Below are positions 18,036-27,070 of a DNA stretch of 35,354 bases, piece by piece. The stretch lies in NCBI GenBank assembly GCA_903970335.1, contig CAJCII010000150.1, positions 1-35,354 of the forward strand, written 5' to 3'. The number at the start of each line of letters is the position of its first letter. The first letter of the stretch is position 1. The stretch comes from Bacteroidota bacterium. GTDB taxonomy: Bacteria > Verrucomicrobiota > Verrucomicrobiia > Methylacidiphilales > UBA1321. The translations under genes and the position numbers were made by a program. The notes below the pieces were generated by a model. That model searched no databases and was not told where the DNA came from. It saw only the letters and a list, made by a program, of their open reading frames with translations.

Positions 18036-18734
18036 ATGGCCGCCCCATTTCAACTTTCCGGTTCTCTCGAAGAGATTCCGTTGCCCGATATCGCACGGCT
18101 TTTTCAGTCGACGCGCAAGTCGGGCCGATTGGCGCTGACGTCCGGCAATTCGACCGGCTCCGTTTATTTCGATCGAGGGGAAATCGTCGATTGCCAGTCG
18201 ACCAATATGTCGGGGCTGGACGCCCTCAAGCACATGGCGCTGTTCAATCGGGGCCACTTCGATTTCACCGATGGCATGGCCCCGGCCAGCCACACGCTCA
18301 ACACCTACAATACCGCCGAGCTGATCGATATCCTGGAGAACCGGATGATGGAATCCCGCCAGTTGCAGGAGTTGATGCCGGAAGAAGCGGAGATTCCCCG
18401 CTATCTGGGGGGGAGCATTCCGGCGGGCCTGGAGTTGGGGGCCGCCGACCTGGCGGTAGCGCTGAAGGCCTCGCCCGGTACTCTTTCCGTGCGGAGGCTC
18501 GCGCTTGAATTGAGTCTCGATGAAACCATGGTCCGCTACACGATTGCCCGGTTCCGGGCGGCTGGGCTGATGGAGATCGTCGGACGCGAAACCAATATTC
18601 CGTCTCTTCAGTCCCGTCCGGTGACCAGTCCGCTGCCCTCGGTGACAAACAACGACTCGGTGCCGGGATCGCCAAACAGCGCGCCCTCCACCCCCGGGCA
18701 ACCCCGTTACTGGCGCGGACGGAAAATCGAATAA
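18036..18734 (+). CDS. DUF4388 (PATAN-type) domain protein
   Basis: This 232-residue cytoplasmic protein begins with a DUF4388/PATAN-like domain (about 5-110): FQLSGSLEEIPLPDIARLF, then SGRLALTSG, GSVYFDRGEIVDCQ and GLDALKHMALFNRGHFDF. A second helical part (about 130-190, LSVRRLALELSLDETMVRYTI) resembles a winged-helix-like module, and a Pro/Ser/Asn-rich tail follows. It has no receiver, unlike the other PATAN protein at 15198-15986. Such proteins usually act as regulatory adaptors, and this one could share partners with the receiver-PATAN protein or amt. No Shine-Dalgarno is seen before the ATG. Confidence 0.75.
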   Translation: MAAPFQLSGSLEEIPLPDIARLFQSTRKSGRLALTSGNSTGSVYFDRGEIVDCQSTNMSGLDALKHMALFNRGHFDFTDGMAPASHTLNTYNTAELIDILENRMMESRQLQELMPEEAEIPRYLGGSIPAGLELGAADLAVALKASPGTLSVRRLALELSLDETMVRYTIARFRAAGLMEIVGRETNIPSLQSRPVTSPLPSVTNNDSVPGSPNSAPSTPGQPRYWRGRKIE

Positions 18735-18766
18735 GCTCCGACGCGATTATCGCGAAGCTGCGCCTT

Positions 18767-19807
18767 ATGAATTCGCCGGTTTTCCGTTGGGCAATCGTCC
18801 TTTTCGTCGCCATCACCCTGCCGGGGCGCGCGTGGGACCCGTGCGGTCATGAAATCGTCGCCACCATCGCTTTCGATCATCTCAATCCCAAGGCCCGGGC
18901 CGAAGCGTTGTCGCTGGCCTCGCAGGTGGTCGGGCCGGAGAAAGCGTACGATCCGGTGACCATCGCCTGCTGGATGGACGATTTGCGGGGACATTATCCC
19001 AATCTGCCCTACCGGGGCCTTTTTTTCCCGTGGCATTATATCGACTTCGGGCTCGATCCGGGCGATCCCCAACCGGTCGTGGAACCGGGACAGGACAACG
19101 AAACGAGCGGCAACGTCATTACGGCGTTGAAGCGGATCGAGGTTGTTTTGCGGGGCGGCACCGATCCATACGTTAAAACCAAGGCGATGGCCTACGCGAT
19201 GGCGTCGCATCTGGTGGGGGACATTCATCAGCCGCTCCATGCCGCGACCTATTATCATCAGGATGCGAATGGACGATGGACCAACGACCTGGGGGGAAAT
19301 CGCGTGGTCGTCGTCAACGGGCCAGCCATCGAGCCGACCTATAACCTGCATTATTTTTGGGATGCGGCCTGGCGCGTTTCCTTCGACGAGGCGAGCGGAC
19401 GAGTGGCGGTCGATCTGCGTTATGAGAACTGGAAGCATCATGACGCAGAGGTGGTGCGGGCGCTGGCCGAGGAAATGGACGCCGCTCTAAAGCCCGATGC
19501 GCAGACCAAGCTGAATCCCGATTTCGAAGCCTGGGCGCAGGAAAGCAACAAGCTGGCGCGGGAGGTGGCCTATGCCCGGCTGACCTTCACGGATAATCAC
19601 AAATCGGCGCGGATCAGCGCCGAGTATGTGGCTCTGGCGCAGCCCTTGGCCCGGCAACGGCTGGTCCTGGCCGGTTACCGGTTGGCCGCATTGCTGAACG
19701 CCACGTTGGGGGCCGATGCGCCCGGGCCGGTACCGCCGTCGTTTCCGGCTGGGCCGGTCAACACCATTATGCCGGATACGAGTGTCGTGACGTCTCCGTC
19801 CAAATAG
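18767..19807 (+). CDS. Secreted S1/P1-type zinc nuclease
   Basis: S1/P1 nucleases cleave single-stranded DNA and RNA with three zinc ions and are secreted. The 346-residue protein has a signal peptide cut before W23, whose free N-terminus is itself a zinc ligand in this family. The expected ligands are all visible in order: W23, H28 (WDPCGH), D71 (ACWMD), H90 (PWHYIDF), H148, D152 and H158 (HLVGDIHQPLH), H195 and D199 (NLHYFWD). The enzyme therefore looks active. A Pro-rich tail (about 317-346) is extra. It probably degrades external nucleic acid for nutrients. It follows the PATAN gene by 32 bases but no functional link is evident. Confidence 0.93.
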   Translation: MNSPVFRWAIVLFVAITLPGRAWDPCGHEIVATIAFDHLNPKARAEALSLASQVVGPEKAYDPVTIACWMDDLRGHYPNLPYRGLFFPWHYIDFGLDPGDPQPVVEPGQDNETSGNVITALKRIEVVLRGGTDPYVKTKAMAYAMASHLVGDIHQPLHAATYYHQDANGRWTNDLGGNRVVVVNGPAIEPTYNLHYFWDAAWRVSFDEASGRVAVDLRYENWKHHDAEVVRALAEEMDAALKPDAQTKLNPDFEAWAQESNKLAREVAYARLTFTDNHKSARISAEYVALAQPLARQRLVLAGYRLAALLNATLGADAPGPVPPSFPAGPVNTIMPDTSVVTSPSK

Positions 19808-19869
19808 GATGGCGCGGCCTTGACTTTGCCGGGGTTCGCGGGCACTTACGGGGTTACAGGACACCAACG

Positions 19870-20613
19870 GTGACAGGAAAATTTCAATACATCCTCGGCA
19901 TCAAATTTTTTACCGGCGAGTTGGCCGAGTTGCTCGATTTATGTGTCGGTAGCTTTGTAGTCGTCCCGGCTGCTCCGGCTCTGGTCGATTTACCCACGGA
20001 TCCGGCGTATCGGGAGGCGGTGGAGAAGAGCGACTTTGCCATCACCGATAGCGGTTTCATGTTGCTCTTGTGGAAGGTGTTTACCGGTCAAAGCTTGATC
20101 CGGATTTCGGGCCTTAAATTCCTGCGCGGGCTGTTGGCGCAAGGTGTACTGAAAGAGCCGGGGGCCTCGTTTTGGATCATGCCCTCCGAGGCGGAGATGG
20201 AGACCAACCTGGCCTGGCTCAATCGCAACGGATTTCCCGTGGTCGGTGACGATTGCTACATCGCTCCGGTTTATCCGAAGGGCGTGCTGGCGGACGCGGA
20301 GCTTTTGCGCCGGATCGAAGCCGGGAAGCCTCGTTATATCATCGTCAATCTCGGTGGCGGAGTGCAGGAGCGTCTGGGGTACTACCTGAAGAATACTCTT
20401 TCCTACCGGCCCGCAATCATTTGCGTGGGGGCGGCCATCGCTTTTCTTACGGGGCTTCAGTCGAACATTCCGGTTTGGGCCGACGCCTACATGCTGGGGT
20501 GGCTTTTCCGCTGTTTCCAAGCGCCCGGGAAATTCGTTCCGCGTTATTGGAAGGCGGTCCGGCTGGTCGGCATCCTGGCCCGGTATCGCGAGAGGAGTGT
20601 TACCGCAAAATAG
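19870..20613 (+). CDS. WecG/TagA/CpsF family glycosyltransferase
   Basis: The 247-residue protein matches the WecG/TagA/CpsF (GT26) family, which adds a sugar such as N-acetylmannosamine or its uronic acid to a lipid-linked precursor. Visible features are an early KSDFAITDSGFMLLLW segment (about 54-69), the SGLKFLRGLL region, and a late VNLGGGVQERLGYYLK segment (about 161-176) followed by GAAIAFLTG. Length is normal. The GTG start at 19870 has AGGA eight bases upstream. It is the first of the rightward polysaccharide genes. The donor and acceptor sugars cannot be told from sequence. Confidence 0.86.
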   Translation: MTGKFQYILGIKFFTGELAELLDLCVGSFVVVPAAPALVDLPTDPAYREAVEKSDFAITDSGFMLLLWKVFTGQSLIRISGLKFLRGLLAQGVLKEPGASFWIMPSEAEMETNLAWLNRNGFPVVGDDCYIAPVYPKGVLADAELLRRIEAGKPRYIIVNLGGGVQERLGYYLKNTLSYRPAIICVGAAIAFLTGLQSNIPVWADAYMLGWLFRCFQAPGKFVPRYWKAVRLVGILARYRERSVTAK

Positions 20614-20660
20614 GACAACGCGGTCTTGTTTTCCCGGGAAGAGAGGCCCAAAAGGGTTCT

Positions 20661-21869
20661 GTGCACATTATCTTGCTGGCCAATTATTTGCCCGACGAGC
20701 AGGAAAGTATGCAGCGGTATGCCGACATGTTGGGCAATTTTTTGACTGCGAAAGGATGGAGCGTCGAAATCATCCGACCGGAACCTTGGTTCGGACGCCT
20801 CAAACGCTCTGGGCAGGGCTTGGGCAAGTGGCTGGGCTATATCGATAAATTCCTCGTTTTTCCCTGGATCCTGCGGAGGCATCTTCGGCAACGCAGACTG
20901 GCGTTGAATTTGGGAGGAGAGGGGAAGCTTCTGGTGCATATTTGCGATCACTCGAACGCAATGTATACGCGGTGGATGACCGATGTGCCTCACGTGGTGA
21001 CTTGCCACGATGTGCTGGCGATCCAGAGCGGGCTTGGTCTGATTCCCGAGCATAAAACCGGTTGGACCGGGCGCGTGCTGCAGCGGTGGATCCTTTCCGG
21101 CTTAAGACGCGCGGTCCAGGTTGTCTGCGTGTCGGAGCAGACGCGGAAAGAGTTGCTCGCGCTGGCACCGGAGTTGGAGGGTCGCAGTCGCGTGGTGGAA
21201 AATCCGCTGAATTACCCGTACTCCCCGATACCGCCCGAGAAGGCCACAATTCATCTGGCAAATCTGGGACTGGCGGAGAGGCTGGGGGCCGGTCGGGGCC
21301 GGTTCCTGCTCCATGTCGGCGGCAACCAATGGTACAAGAACCGTGAAGGAGTAATCCGCATTTTCGGCCAACTGTTGGCCCGGTATCCTCAACTAACCGA
21401 GCGCACACCTCTTTACCTGGTCATGGTGGGTAAGCCTCCCACGGAAACGATGCGACGGGTGGTCGACCAGAGTAATCTGGTCGAGCAGGTTGTTTTTACA
21501 GGTAAGGTCTCGGAGGAGCAGCTTTCTGCGCTTTATAGCTCCGCCGGGGCCTTGATTTTCCCTTCGTTGCGGGAGGGATTTGGCTGGCCTCTCATCGAAG
21601 CGCAGGCCTGTGGATGTCCGGTGGTAACGACCGATCTGGCACCGATGAATCAGGTGGCTGGACCCACTGCCCTAGTCGCGAGGCTTGAAAGCGAGACCGC
21701 TTTTGCCGATCAGGTTGCCGTTATACTTTCCGAGCAGCCCGAGCTAAACCAAACCAGAAGAAAAGAGGCTCTTCGCAACGTGGAGCGTTTCAAGCCGGAG
21801 ATTGCCCTCATGCAGATATTACATATTTACGATATAATTGCGAGTCGCCAATTGTCGCTTCTCGATTAG
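20661..21869 (+). CDS. Glycosyltransferase, GT4-like
   Basis: This 402-residue GT-B enzyme is expected to transfer a sugar from a nucleotide donor onto the growing polysaccharide unit at the cytoplasmic face. The N-terminal half carries VPHVVTCHDVLAIQ. The C-terminal donor domain starts LLHVGGNQWYKNREGV and holds the E-x7-E motif in SLREGFGWPLIEAQACGCPVV. The open frame continues upstream into the previous gene, but GTG 20661 with AAGGG about five bases upstream is the sensible start (MHIILLANYLPDEQ). It lies 47 bases after the WecG-like gene. Confidence 0.88.
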   Translation: MHIILLANYLPDEQESMQRYADMLGNFLTAKGWSVEIIRPEPWFGRLKRSGQGLGKWLGYIDKFLVFPWILRRHLRQRRLALNLGGEGKLLVHICDHSNAMYTRWMTDVPHVVTCHDVLAIQSGLGLIPEHKTGWTGRVLQRWILSGLRRAVQVVCVSEQTRKELLALAPELEGRSRVVENPLNYPYSPIPPEKATIHLANLGLAERLGAGRGRFLLHVGGNQWYKNREGVIRIFGQLLARYPQLTERTPLYLVMVGKPPTETMRRVVDQSNLVEQVVFTGKVSEEQLSALYSSAGALIFPSLREGFGWPLIEAQACGCPVVTTDLAPMNQVAGPTALVARLESETAFADQVAVILSEQPELNQTRRKEALRNVERFKPEIALMQILHIYDIIASRQLSLLD

Positions 21870-22117
21870 GCGATAAACCATTCGCTAGGTGTTCAAGTGA
21901 TTGATAATTAGCATCTTATAAAAATGTCTAATTGTTGTTTAAGAGGTATTAGTAGCTTGAGCAATAAATATTGTTACCGTGCGGGGTCAATAAGAGGTGT
22001 TTTTTTGTTGCCAAATCGGTCTCGTTCACTAACTTATGTCCTGACGCATCGGGGGGGCTGAAAGTTAACGCGAGTGTCAAGAGGCCTGCCGATCCATGGA
22101 GAGGACGAGAGAATCGA
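21870..22117 (+). promoter_or_regulatory. AT-rich intergenic region before the export genes
   Basis: This 248-base stretch is clearly richer in A and T than its surroundings. It contains a TATAAA (21917-21922), a perfect dyad CAATA-AA-TATTG (21962-21973), a T-tract (about 22000) and a G-tract near 22050. No ORF of credible size begins here. It probably holds the promoter and perhaps an operator for the 22118-29714 gene group. I could not identify a well-spaced -35/-10 pair. Confidence 0.45.
21904..21935 (+). terminator. AT-rich hairpin after the glycosyltransferase gene
   Basis: ATAATTAG (21904-21911) pairs with CTAATTGT (21928-21935) over eight base pairs including one G-U, around a 16-base loop, and is followed by TGTTTAA. 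It sits about 35 bases after the stop. The stem is weak, so a terminator role is uncertain. Confidence 0.28.
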
Positions 22118-23410
22118 GTGAACAAACTAGCCATCATTCCAGCACTGCTGCTTGCCCTTGGCACGGCCAAGCTATTCTCTCAGGAATTGCCGCGCCCATC
22201 GATGGCCAAGCACGAGACGTCGGCCACTCTTCCCTCGGATTATAACGCCAAGATTGGCCCCGTCCTGATTACGACCAATGCGTCGATGGAGGGCGAGTAT
22301 GTGGACAACATCGGCTTGACTAATTCCGGGGCCAAATCGGACTTTATCCTGACACCGCAACTAGGCATCGGTGCCCAATGGCCGGTAACCGAAACGAACA
22401 ATCTCCGTCTCTCGACTTCCCTAGGCTACTCGAAGTACATGATTCATCCGCAGTACGATCAAGGGCAACTTCTCGTTTCGCCCGACTCGGCGCTCTCCTT
22501 CGATGTCTATGTCGGCGATTTCAAGATCAACTTTCACGACCAGTTTTCTTATCAGCAGGATCCTTCAAGCGTTGGTTCGGTCAGCAACGTCGTAAATTTC
22601 AACCGGTTCCAGAATGTGGCCGGGGTTGGCGTCATTTGGGACCTGAACAAACTGATCCTGACTCTGAACTACGATCATATCAACTTTATCTCGGATCAAC
22701 TTGAGACGATAAGTGGGACCAATTTGGCGAATGCATCGAATGTGAGTTATTCGGCGGACCAGGTTTCGGGTTCGGGCTATTATCGCGTGACGACGACGAC
22801 GACGGCCGGTCTCGAGGCGGCAGCCTCGGTGCGCAACTACGATCATAACAACATCGAAGACAGCCAGTTAAGCGCTGGGCCGTTCTTCAGAATCGAGGTC
22901 ACCCCCAACTTCAAAGTCTCGCTTTCCGGTGGATACCAAACGGTCAGTACCGATTCGGGCGATTTGACGCTGGCTTCGGTGTCCACCCAAGGGAGTGTTT
23001 CGCCAGCGTTAGGTGCCGGCACTCAAAACTCGTACTATGCCAATCTGACGTTGGATCACCGATTGAACAAGTATTATACGGACCGTCTTGCCGCCGGTCA
23101 TGAACTCGAACTCGATGTTTTCTCGCAAATCAGCGACGTGACCTACATCTCCTACACGTCCGACTGGAAAGTGAATACCGACCTGCATCTGGCGCTGACT
23201 CTTAATTATCAGGATGTCAGTTCTCCGAGCACAGGTGGTACGGGTACGCCGACTTTCGATCTTTTCGGAGCGGGGCTTCAAGCCAGCTTTCCTGTGTCCA
23301 AGAGCATCTCCGGGGCGGTCTTGTATCAGTTTAATGACAAGTTCAACACACCATCGTCTCAAGGATATTTGCAAGACCGCGTCGGCTTGCTGCTGAACTA
23401 CCACTTTTGA
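22118..23410 (+). CDS. Outer-membrane beta-barrel protein of the exopolysaccharide locus
   Basis: The 430-residue product starts with a signal peptide (MNKLAIIPALLLALGTAKLFSQE). The rest is an alternating polar/aromatic pattern typical of an outer-membrane beta barrel, with repeated strands such as LRLSTSLGYSKYM, FKVSLSGGYQTV and LHLALTLNYQDV. It ends in a C-terminal aromatic residue (GLLLNYHF), the usual signal for the barrel assembly machinery. Similar barrels accompany polysaccharide export loci and may aid secretion across the outer membrane. The start is GTG 22118, chosen because the signal peptide begins there; upstream codons to 21971 are not protein-like. It is 65 bases before the Wza-like gene. 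Confidence 0.78.
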   Translation: MNKLAIIPALLLALGTAKLFSQELPRPSMAKHETSATLPSDYNAKIGPVLITTNASMEGEYVDNIGLTNSGAKSDFILTPQLGIGAQWPVTETNNLRLSTSLGYSKYMIHPQYDQGQLLVSPDSALSFDVYVGDFKINFHDQFSYQQDPSSVGSVSNVVNFNRFQNVAGVGVIWDLNKLILTLNYDHINFISDQLETISGTNLANASNVSYSADQVSGSGYYRVTTTTTAGLEAAASVRNYDHNNIEDSQLSAGPFFRIEVTPNFKVSLSGGYQTVSTDSGDLTLASVSTQGSVSPALGAGTQNSYYANLTLDHRLNKYYTDRLAAGHELELDVFSQISDVTYISYTSDWKVNTDLHLALTLNYQDVSSPSTGGTGTPTFDLFGAGLQASFPVSKSISGAVLYQFNDKFNTPSSQGYLQDRVGLLLNYHF

Positions 23411-23475
23411 TTTGGCCCAACTCGTGGCATAGTGGTCATGAGTAAACCGCCAACGACTTGGGAGTTTCAGTCTTT

Positions 23476-24210
23476 ATGATGATTTTGCACCGCGACAACC
23501 ACGATATTCCTGTGCCGCTCTGGAGTGTGCCAGGTTTACTCTTGATTTTGGTGGGGCTCGTCGGATCGCCTGCAAGTCTTCGCGCTCAGGATGCCGTCCC
23601 GGCCGCGACGCCGGTTACGCCAGCCACCACGACGGAGGTGTCCGACGCTCCCGTGGCGGCAACGCTCGATTCGATGAGTACACTCAACGATGAAGCGAAG
23701 CTGGGCGACGGGGACCGCGTCAGCTACCGGGTGGTAGAGGAGCAGAAAGACCCGATCTTGCTGACGGTTTCGGATTCGGGCGAATTGTCCGTTCCGCTGG
23801 TCGGGCGCGTTAACGCCAAAGGTAAGACCTGCAAACAGCTTGCCTATGAACTCAAGCCTCTGCTTGAAAAGGACTATTTTTATCATGCCACGGTCATCAT
23901 CGGAGTGGAGACCTTCAGTACCCACTCAAGAGGGACGGTCTACCTGGAGGGCCAAGTTTTGAAACAGGGTGCGGTCGAAATACCCTCCGACGAGGTCTTG
24001 ACCGTGAGCAAGGCCATCCTGATCGATGGCGGATTGGCCGATTTCGCCGATCGGAGACGAGTGAAGCTGATTCGCAAAAAAGCCGACGGAACGACGGAAA
24101 CGAGCATCGTGGACTTGGTGGAAATACTGGACAAGGGCCATACCGACAAGGACCCGGTACTGCAGGCGGACGACATGATAATCGTCCCACAAAAGTTGGT
24201 TAATTTTTGA
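23476..24210 (+). CDS. Polysaccharide export (OPX, Wza-like) protein
   Basis: This 244-residue protein combines a signal sequence (about 15-38, ending SLRAQ), an Ala/Thr-rich linker, a Poly_export domain (about 75-150: LGDGDRVSYRVVEE, ELSVPLVGRVNAKG, LAYELKPLLEKDYF) and an SLBB-like domain (from GTVYLEGQVLKQGAVEIP). OPX proteins form the periplasmic or outer-membrane conduit for polysaccharide. There is no lipobox cysteine, so it is probably not a lipoprotein, and it is shorter than full-length Wza. ATG 23476 has GGGAG eleven bases upstream. The stop overlaps the next frame, consistent with pairing to the Wzc-like kinase. Confidence 0.9.
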   Translation: MMILHRDNHDIPVPLWSVPGLLLILVGLVGSPASLRAQDAVPAATPVTPATTTEVSDAPVAATLDSMSTLNDEAKLGDGDRVSYRVVEEQKDPILLTVSDSGELSVPLVGRVNAKGKTCKQLAYELKPLLEKDYFYHATVIIGVETFSTHSRGTVYLEGQVLKQGAVEIPSDEVLTVSKAILIDGGLADFADRRRVKLIRKKADGTTETSIVDLVEILDKGHTDKDPVLQADDMIIVPQKLVNF

Positions 24211-24218
24211 ACCCATCC

Positions 24219-26414
24219 ATGGAACCGAACAAGTACGATACCAGCAGGGCATATGGCGCTTATGGTTACGGCTATGGCGGAGGCTATGGAGGCGATCCGA
24301 ATCGACCTTTTTCGGTCCTGTGGTCCAAGGCGCGAATTCAAATCCGGCGCTATTACAATGTTTTTTGTCGGTTTGGGTGGTTGCTCCCGCTAACGATCAG
24401 CTTGGGGGTTTGCCTTGCCGCCTGGGCGGTTTCGCAGTTGCCGCCGGATTACATCTCATATTCCCGCATGATGGTCAGTGGACAGCTGCAGTTGCCCAAG
24501 GAAGAGGCGATTTACAGCGAGCAGGTCGATAATTATTACGGCACGCAAAAGCAGTTGATGGAAAGCCTTGAAGTCCAGAAAGGTGCGATGGAGCGTGTTC
24601 AGGCCTTGCATCCGGAATTATTGCCGGTTCAGGTCACCCTTACCGTCGATCAGGAGCCGCACGCCTCCGTTTTTAATCTGAGTGCCGAGGCAACCAACGG
24701 GCCATACGCGCAGGCTTATCTCGAAGCCGTCATGAACCAGTATATCGAGATGAAAAACCAGATGCGCCTGCAAAAGTCAGACACGACGGCACTTGCCATC
24801 CAAGGTCAGATGGCCGAGCTGGGGAAGGAAATCGACGCCGACGACGAGGAGACGATCGATTTTCTGAAAAAGAACAACATCGGCGAGCTAAACGCTGCGG
24901 GAAATGCCGCCGCCGATTACCTCAATAAACTCAACCGGCAAATGGCCGATTTAAAGATCGAGTACAACCTGTTGCAACAGCTCGATCTCGACCAGAATCT
25001 CGACCGGGAGAGAGTCAACGCCGCTGCCGCTCAATCGGCGGCCCAAACGGCTTCCACATCGTCCCCGGACATGGTCAACGAGACCGACAACCAGAGTCTG
25101 GCCAGCATGGGGCCGATCGCCGATTACCAGAAGGCAAAGCAACAGTTGGAACTGCTCAAGGCACAGCGGGCGGAGAAGGCCGAAGTGCTGCGGCCTGCCC
25201 ATCCGGACATGATCGCCCTCGACCAAGCAATCAAAAAGGAAAACGACGTGATCGAGACACTGCGCAGCGAAAGTGTCGATGCGCTAAAAACGCGCCGGGA
25301 TTCGGTCAAGATTCAGATCGACAATCTGAGCACAGTCATCGACGAATGGCAAAAAAAGGCCCTGGATCTCAGTGTGCGTATCGCAGAGTTCGACCGTCTG
25401 AAAACGAAATCCGAACGGGCCAAGCAGGAGTATCAACAGGAACTCAGTAACATGAACGGCGTAACCGAGACCAAGAACATCGACCAGGACTCGATGACGG
25501 TCATGGACCATGCTTCCGATGCGATTTCGATCAAGCCGGGTTGGGCCAAGATCATCATTGTTGGCTTCGGTGGCGGTCTCGTCATTGGAATAGGCATTCT
25601 GATGGCCATCGACCAACTCGACGACCGCATCGGCTCCTTTCTCGAACTGCAGGGGCACTTTACGCAGACGATTCTGGGGCAAATTCCCCGCGATAAATTC
25701 GAGGGCGACGCCACCCTTCTCCGCCACAACGACGACCGTCTGGCCCTTCTCGAATCTTTCCGCAGTCTTCGCTCGTCCCTGATCTTTCTACCGGTCGAGG
25801 GTGCTCGCCCCAAGACCCTGGTCGTCACCAGTGCGCTGCCCAACGAAGGCAAGACCACCATCTCGGCCAACCTCGCCATCACCATGGCTTTCTCCGGTGC
25901 CCGGACGCTTGTGGTGGACGCGGATATGCGCCGAGGCAAGCTCAGCAATCTTTTTGGCGTCATCGAAGGCGACGGTCTCTCGACCGTTCTGATGAACGTT
26001 CTTCCCTGGCAAGAGGTGGTGCACCAGACCACGATCGAAAATCTTTCCCTTTTGGCCTGCGGGCCGCCCTTGAAGCACCCGGCGGAACATTTGCTGGGAA
26101 AAATTGCCGATCAGTTTTTGAAGGATGTCTATGAGCAATACGATTACGTGATCTTCGACAGCCCTCCGGTGACTTTGCTGGACGATACTCTCAGTCTCGC
26201 CCCGAAGGTCGATGGGGCGATGATCGTGGTTCGCTTCGGTTATTCCTCCGTGAGGACCACGCGTCGTACCGTCGAGTTACTTGGCCAGAGGCAGGCAAAT
26301 ATTCTGGGCATGATCTGTAACGACGTGACCCTCTCGGAGTCCGAATACAATTACGGATATTATTATCGGCAGACGGTCGAGAGCTATCATAAGGAAGCCC
26401 GGGCTGGGGTCTGA
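24219..26414 (+). CDS. Chain-length determinant / tyrosine autokinase (Wzc-like)
   Basis: From ATG 24219 this 731-residue inner-membrane protein fuses a Wzz-type co-polymerase to a BY-kinase. A Gly/Tyr-rich cytoplasmic N-terminus (to about 30) precedes a first transmembrane helix (about 52-75), a long periplasmic coiled-coil region, a second helix (about 448-468) and the kinase. Walker A is SALPNEGKTT (538-547, K545), Walker A' is VVDADMRRG (565-573) and Walker B is VIFDSPPV with D647. The C-terminal tyrosine cluster (Y710, Y712, Y714-716, Y723) is the expected autophosphorylation site. Such kinases control polymer length by cycles of phosphorylation. TTG 24207, overlapping the previous stop, is an alternative start. 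No clear Shine-Dalgarno is seen. Confidence 0.93.
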   Translation: MEPNKYDTSRAYGAYGYGYGGGYGGDPNRPFSVLWSKARIQIRRYYNVFCRFGWLLPLTISLGVCLAAWAVSQLPPDYISYSRMMVSGQLQLPKEEAIYSEQVDNYYGTQKQLMESLEVQKGAMERVQALHPELLPVQVTLTVDQEPHASVFNLSAEATNGPYAQAYLEAVMNQYIEMKNQMRLQKSDTTALAIQGQMAELGKEIDADDEETIDFLKKNNIGELNAAGNAAADYLNKLNRQMADLKIEYNLLQQLDLDQNLDRERVNAAAAQSAAQTASTSSPDMVNETDNQSLASMGPIADYQKAKQQLELLKAQRAEKAEVLRPAHPDMIALDQAIKKENDVIETLRSESVDALKTRRDSVKIQIDNLSTVIDEWQKKALDLSVRIAEFDRLKTKSERAKQEYQQELSNMNGVTETKNIDQDSMTVMDHASDAISIKPGWAKIIIVGFGGGLVIGIGILMAIDQLDDRIGSFLELQGHFTQTILGQIPRDKFEGDATLLRHNDDRLALLESFRSLRSSLIFLPVEGARPKTLVVTSALPNEGKTTISANLAITMAFSGARTLVVDADMRRGKLSNLFGVIEGDGLSTVLMNVLPWQEVVHQTTIENLSLLACGPPLKHPAEHLLGKIADQFLKDVYEQYDYVIFDSPPVTLLDDTLSLAPKVDGAMIVVRFGYSSVRTTRRTVELLGQRQANILGMICNDVTLSESEYNYGYYYRQTVESYHKEARAGV

Positions 26415-26485
26415 AGCCGAAGGCGCACAGTGCGACGATGGCTCGGTCTCAACGCGAAACCGTCAATCAAGGAGCGGGGCAGGCC

Positions 26486-27070
26486 ATGATCTCGATGTTC
26501 CAGAAAGGCTGCTTTCGACTCCGTGAGCGGATCGGAGCCGTTCTTTTATCACCGGCACGGCGATGGTGGTGGACGTTGCAGGGAAGCGAGATCGGCCCGG
26601 GAACGGTTTTACCCCAAATCCATATGACGTGGCCGCATCAGGTGCGTCTGGGCGCGAGGTGTATTGTGGAGCGTGGTGTTTTATTCAAGTTCGATGGCAT
26701 CTGGTCTCCCGGCCCTTCCATCATCATTGGGAACGGCTGTTTTGTAGGTGCAGGTTGCGAGTTCAATATTCGCAAACGGCTTGAGATCGACTCGGATTGC
26801 GCAATCGCTTCGGGCTGTAAATTCATCGACCACGATCATGGAATTACGGGCCTGCGGATCGACGAGTCGCCGGGCAGGGAGGTGCCGATCAAGCTGGGCC
26901 GGCACGTTTGGCTGGGATTCAATGTGATCGTGCTCAAGGGGGTCGAGATCGGGGATGGGGCGGTCGTCGGCGCCGGGGCTGTGGTGGTGAAATGCGTGCC
27001 GCCGGGCGAAATTTGGGCTGGCGTTCCAGCAGTGAAAATCGGGGTGCGGCCGGTTGGAGGAGCCGCCTGA
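26486..27070 (+). CDS. Left-handed beta-helix (hexapeptide repeat) acyltransferase
   Basis: The 194-residue protein shows hexapeptide-repeat stretches such as IGPGTVL, IIIGNGCFVGAGCEF and LGFNVIVLKGVEIGDGAVVGAGAVVVKCVPPGEIWAGVPA, with the HDH motif in KFIDHDHG. This matches WbbJ/NodL/VatD-like acetyl- or acyltransferases that decorate sugars of surface polysaccharides. The frame opens at 26438, but ATG 26486 has AAGGAG eleven bases upstream and is preferred. Its stop overlaps the start of the next glycosyltransferase (TGATG), indicating coupling. The acyl group and target sugar are unknown. Confidence 0.86.
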   Translation: MISMFQKGCFRLRERIGAVLLSPARRWWWTLQGSEIGPGTVLPQIHMTWPHQVRLGARCIVERGVLFKFDGIWSPGPSIIIGNGCFVGAGCEFNIRKRLEIDSDCAIASGCKFIDHDHGITGLRIDESPGREVPIKLGRHVWLGFNVIVLKGVEIGDGAVVGAGAVVVKCVPPGEIWAGVPAVKIGVRPVGGAA

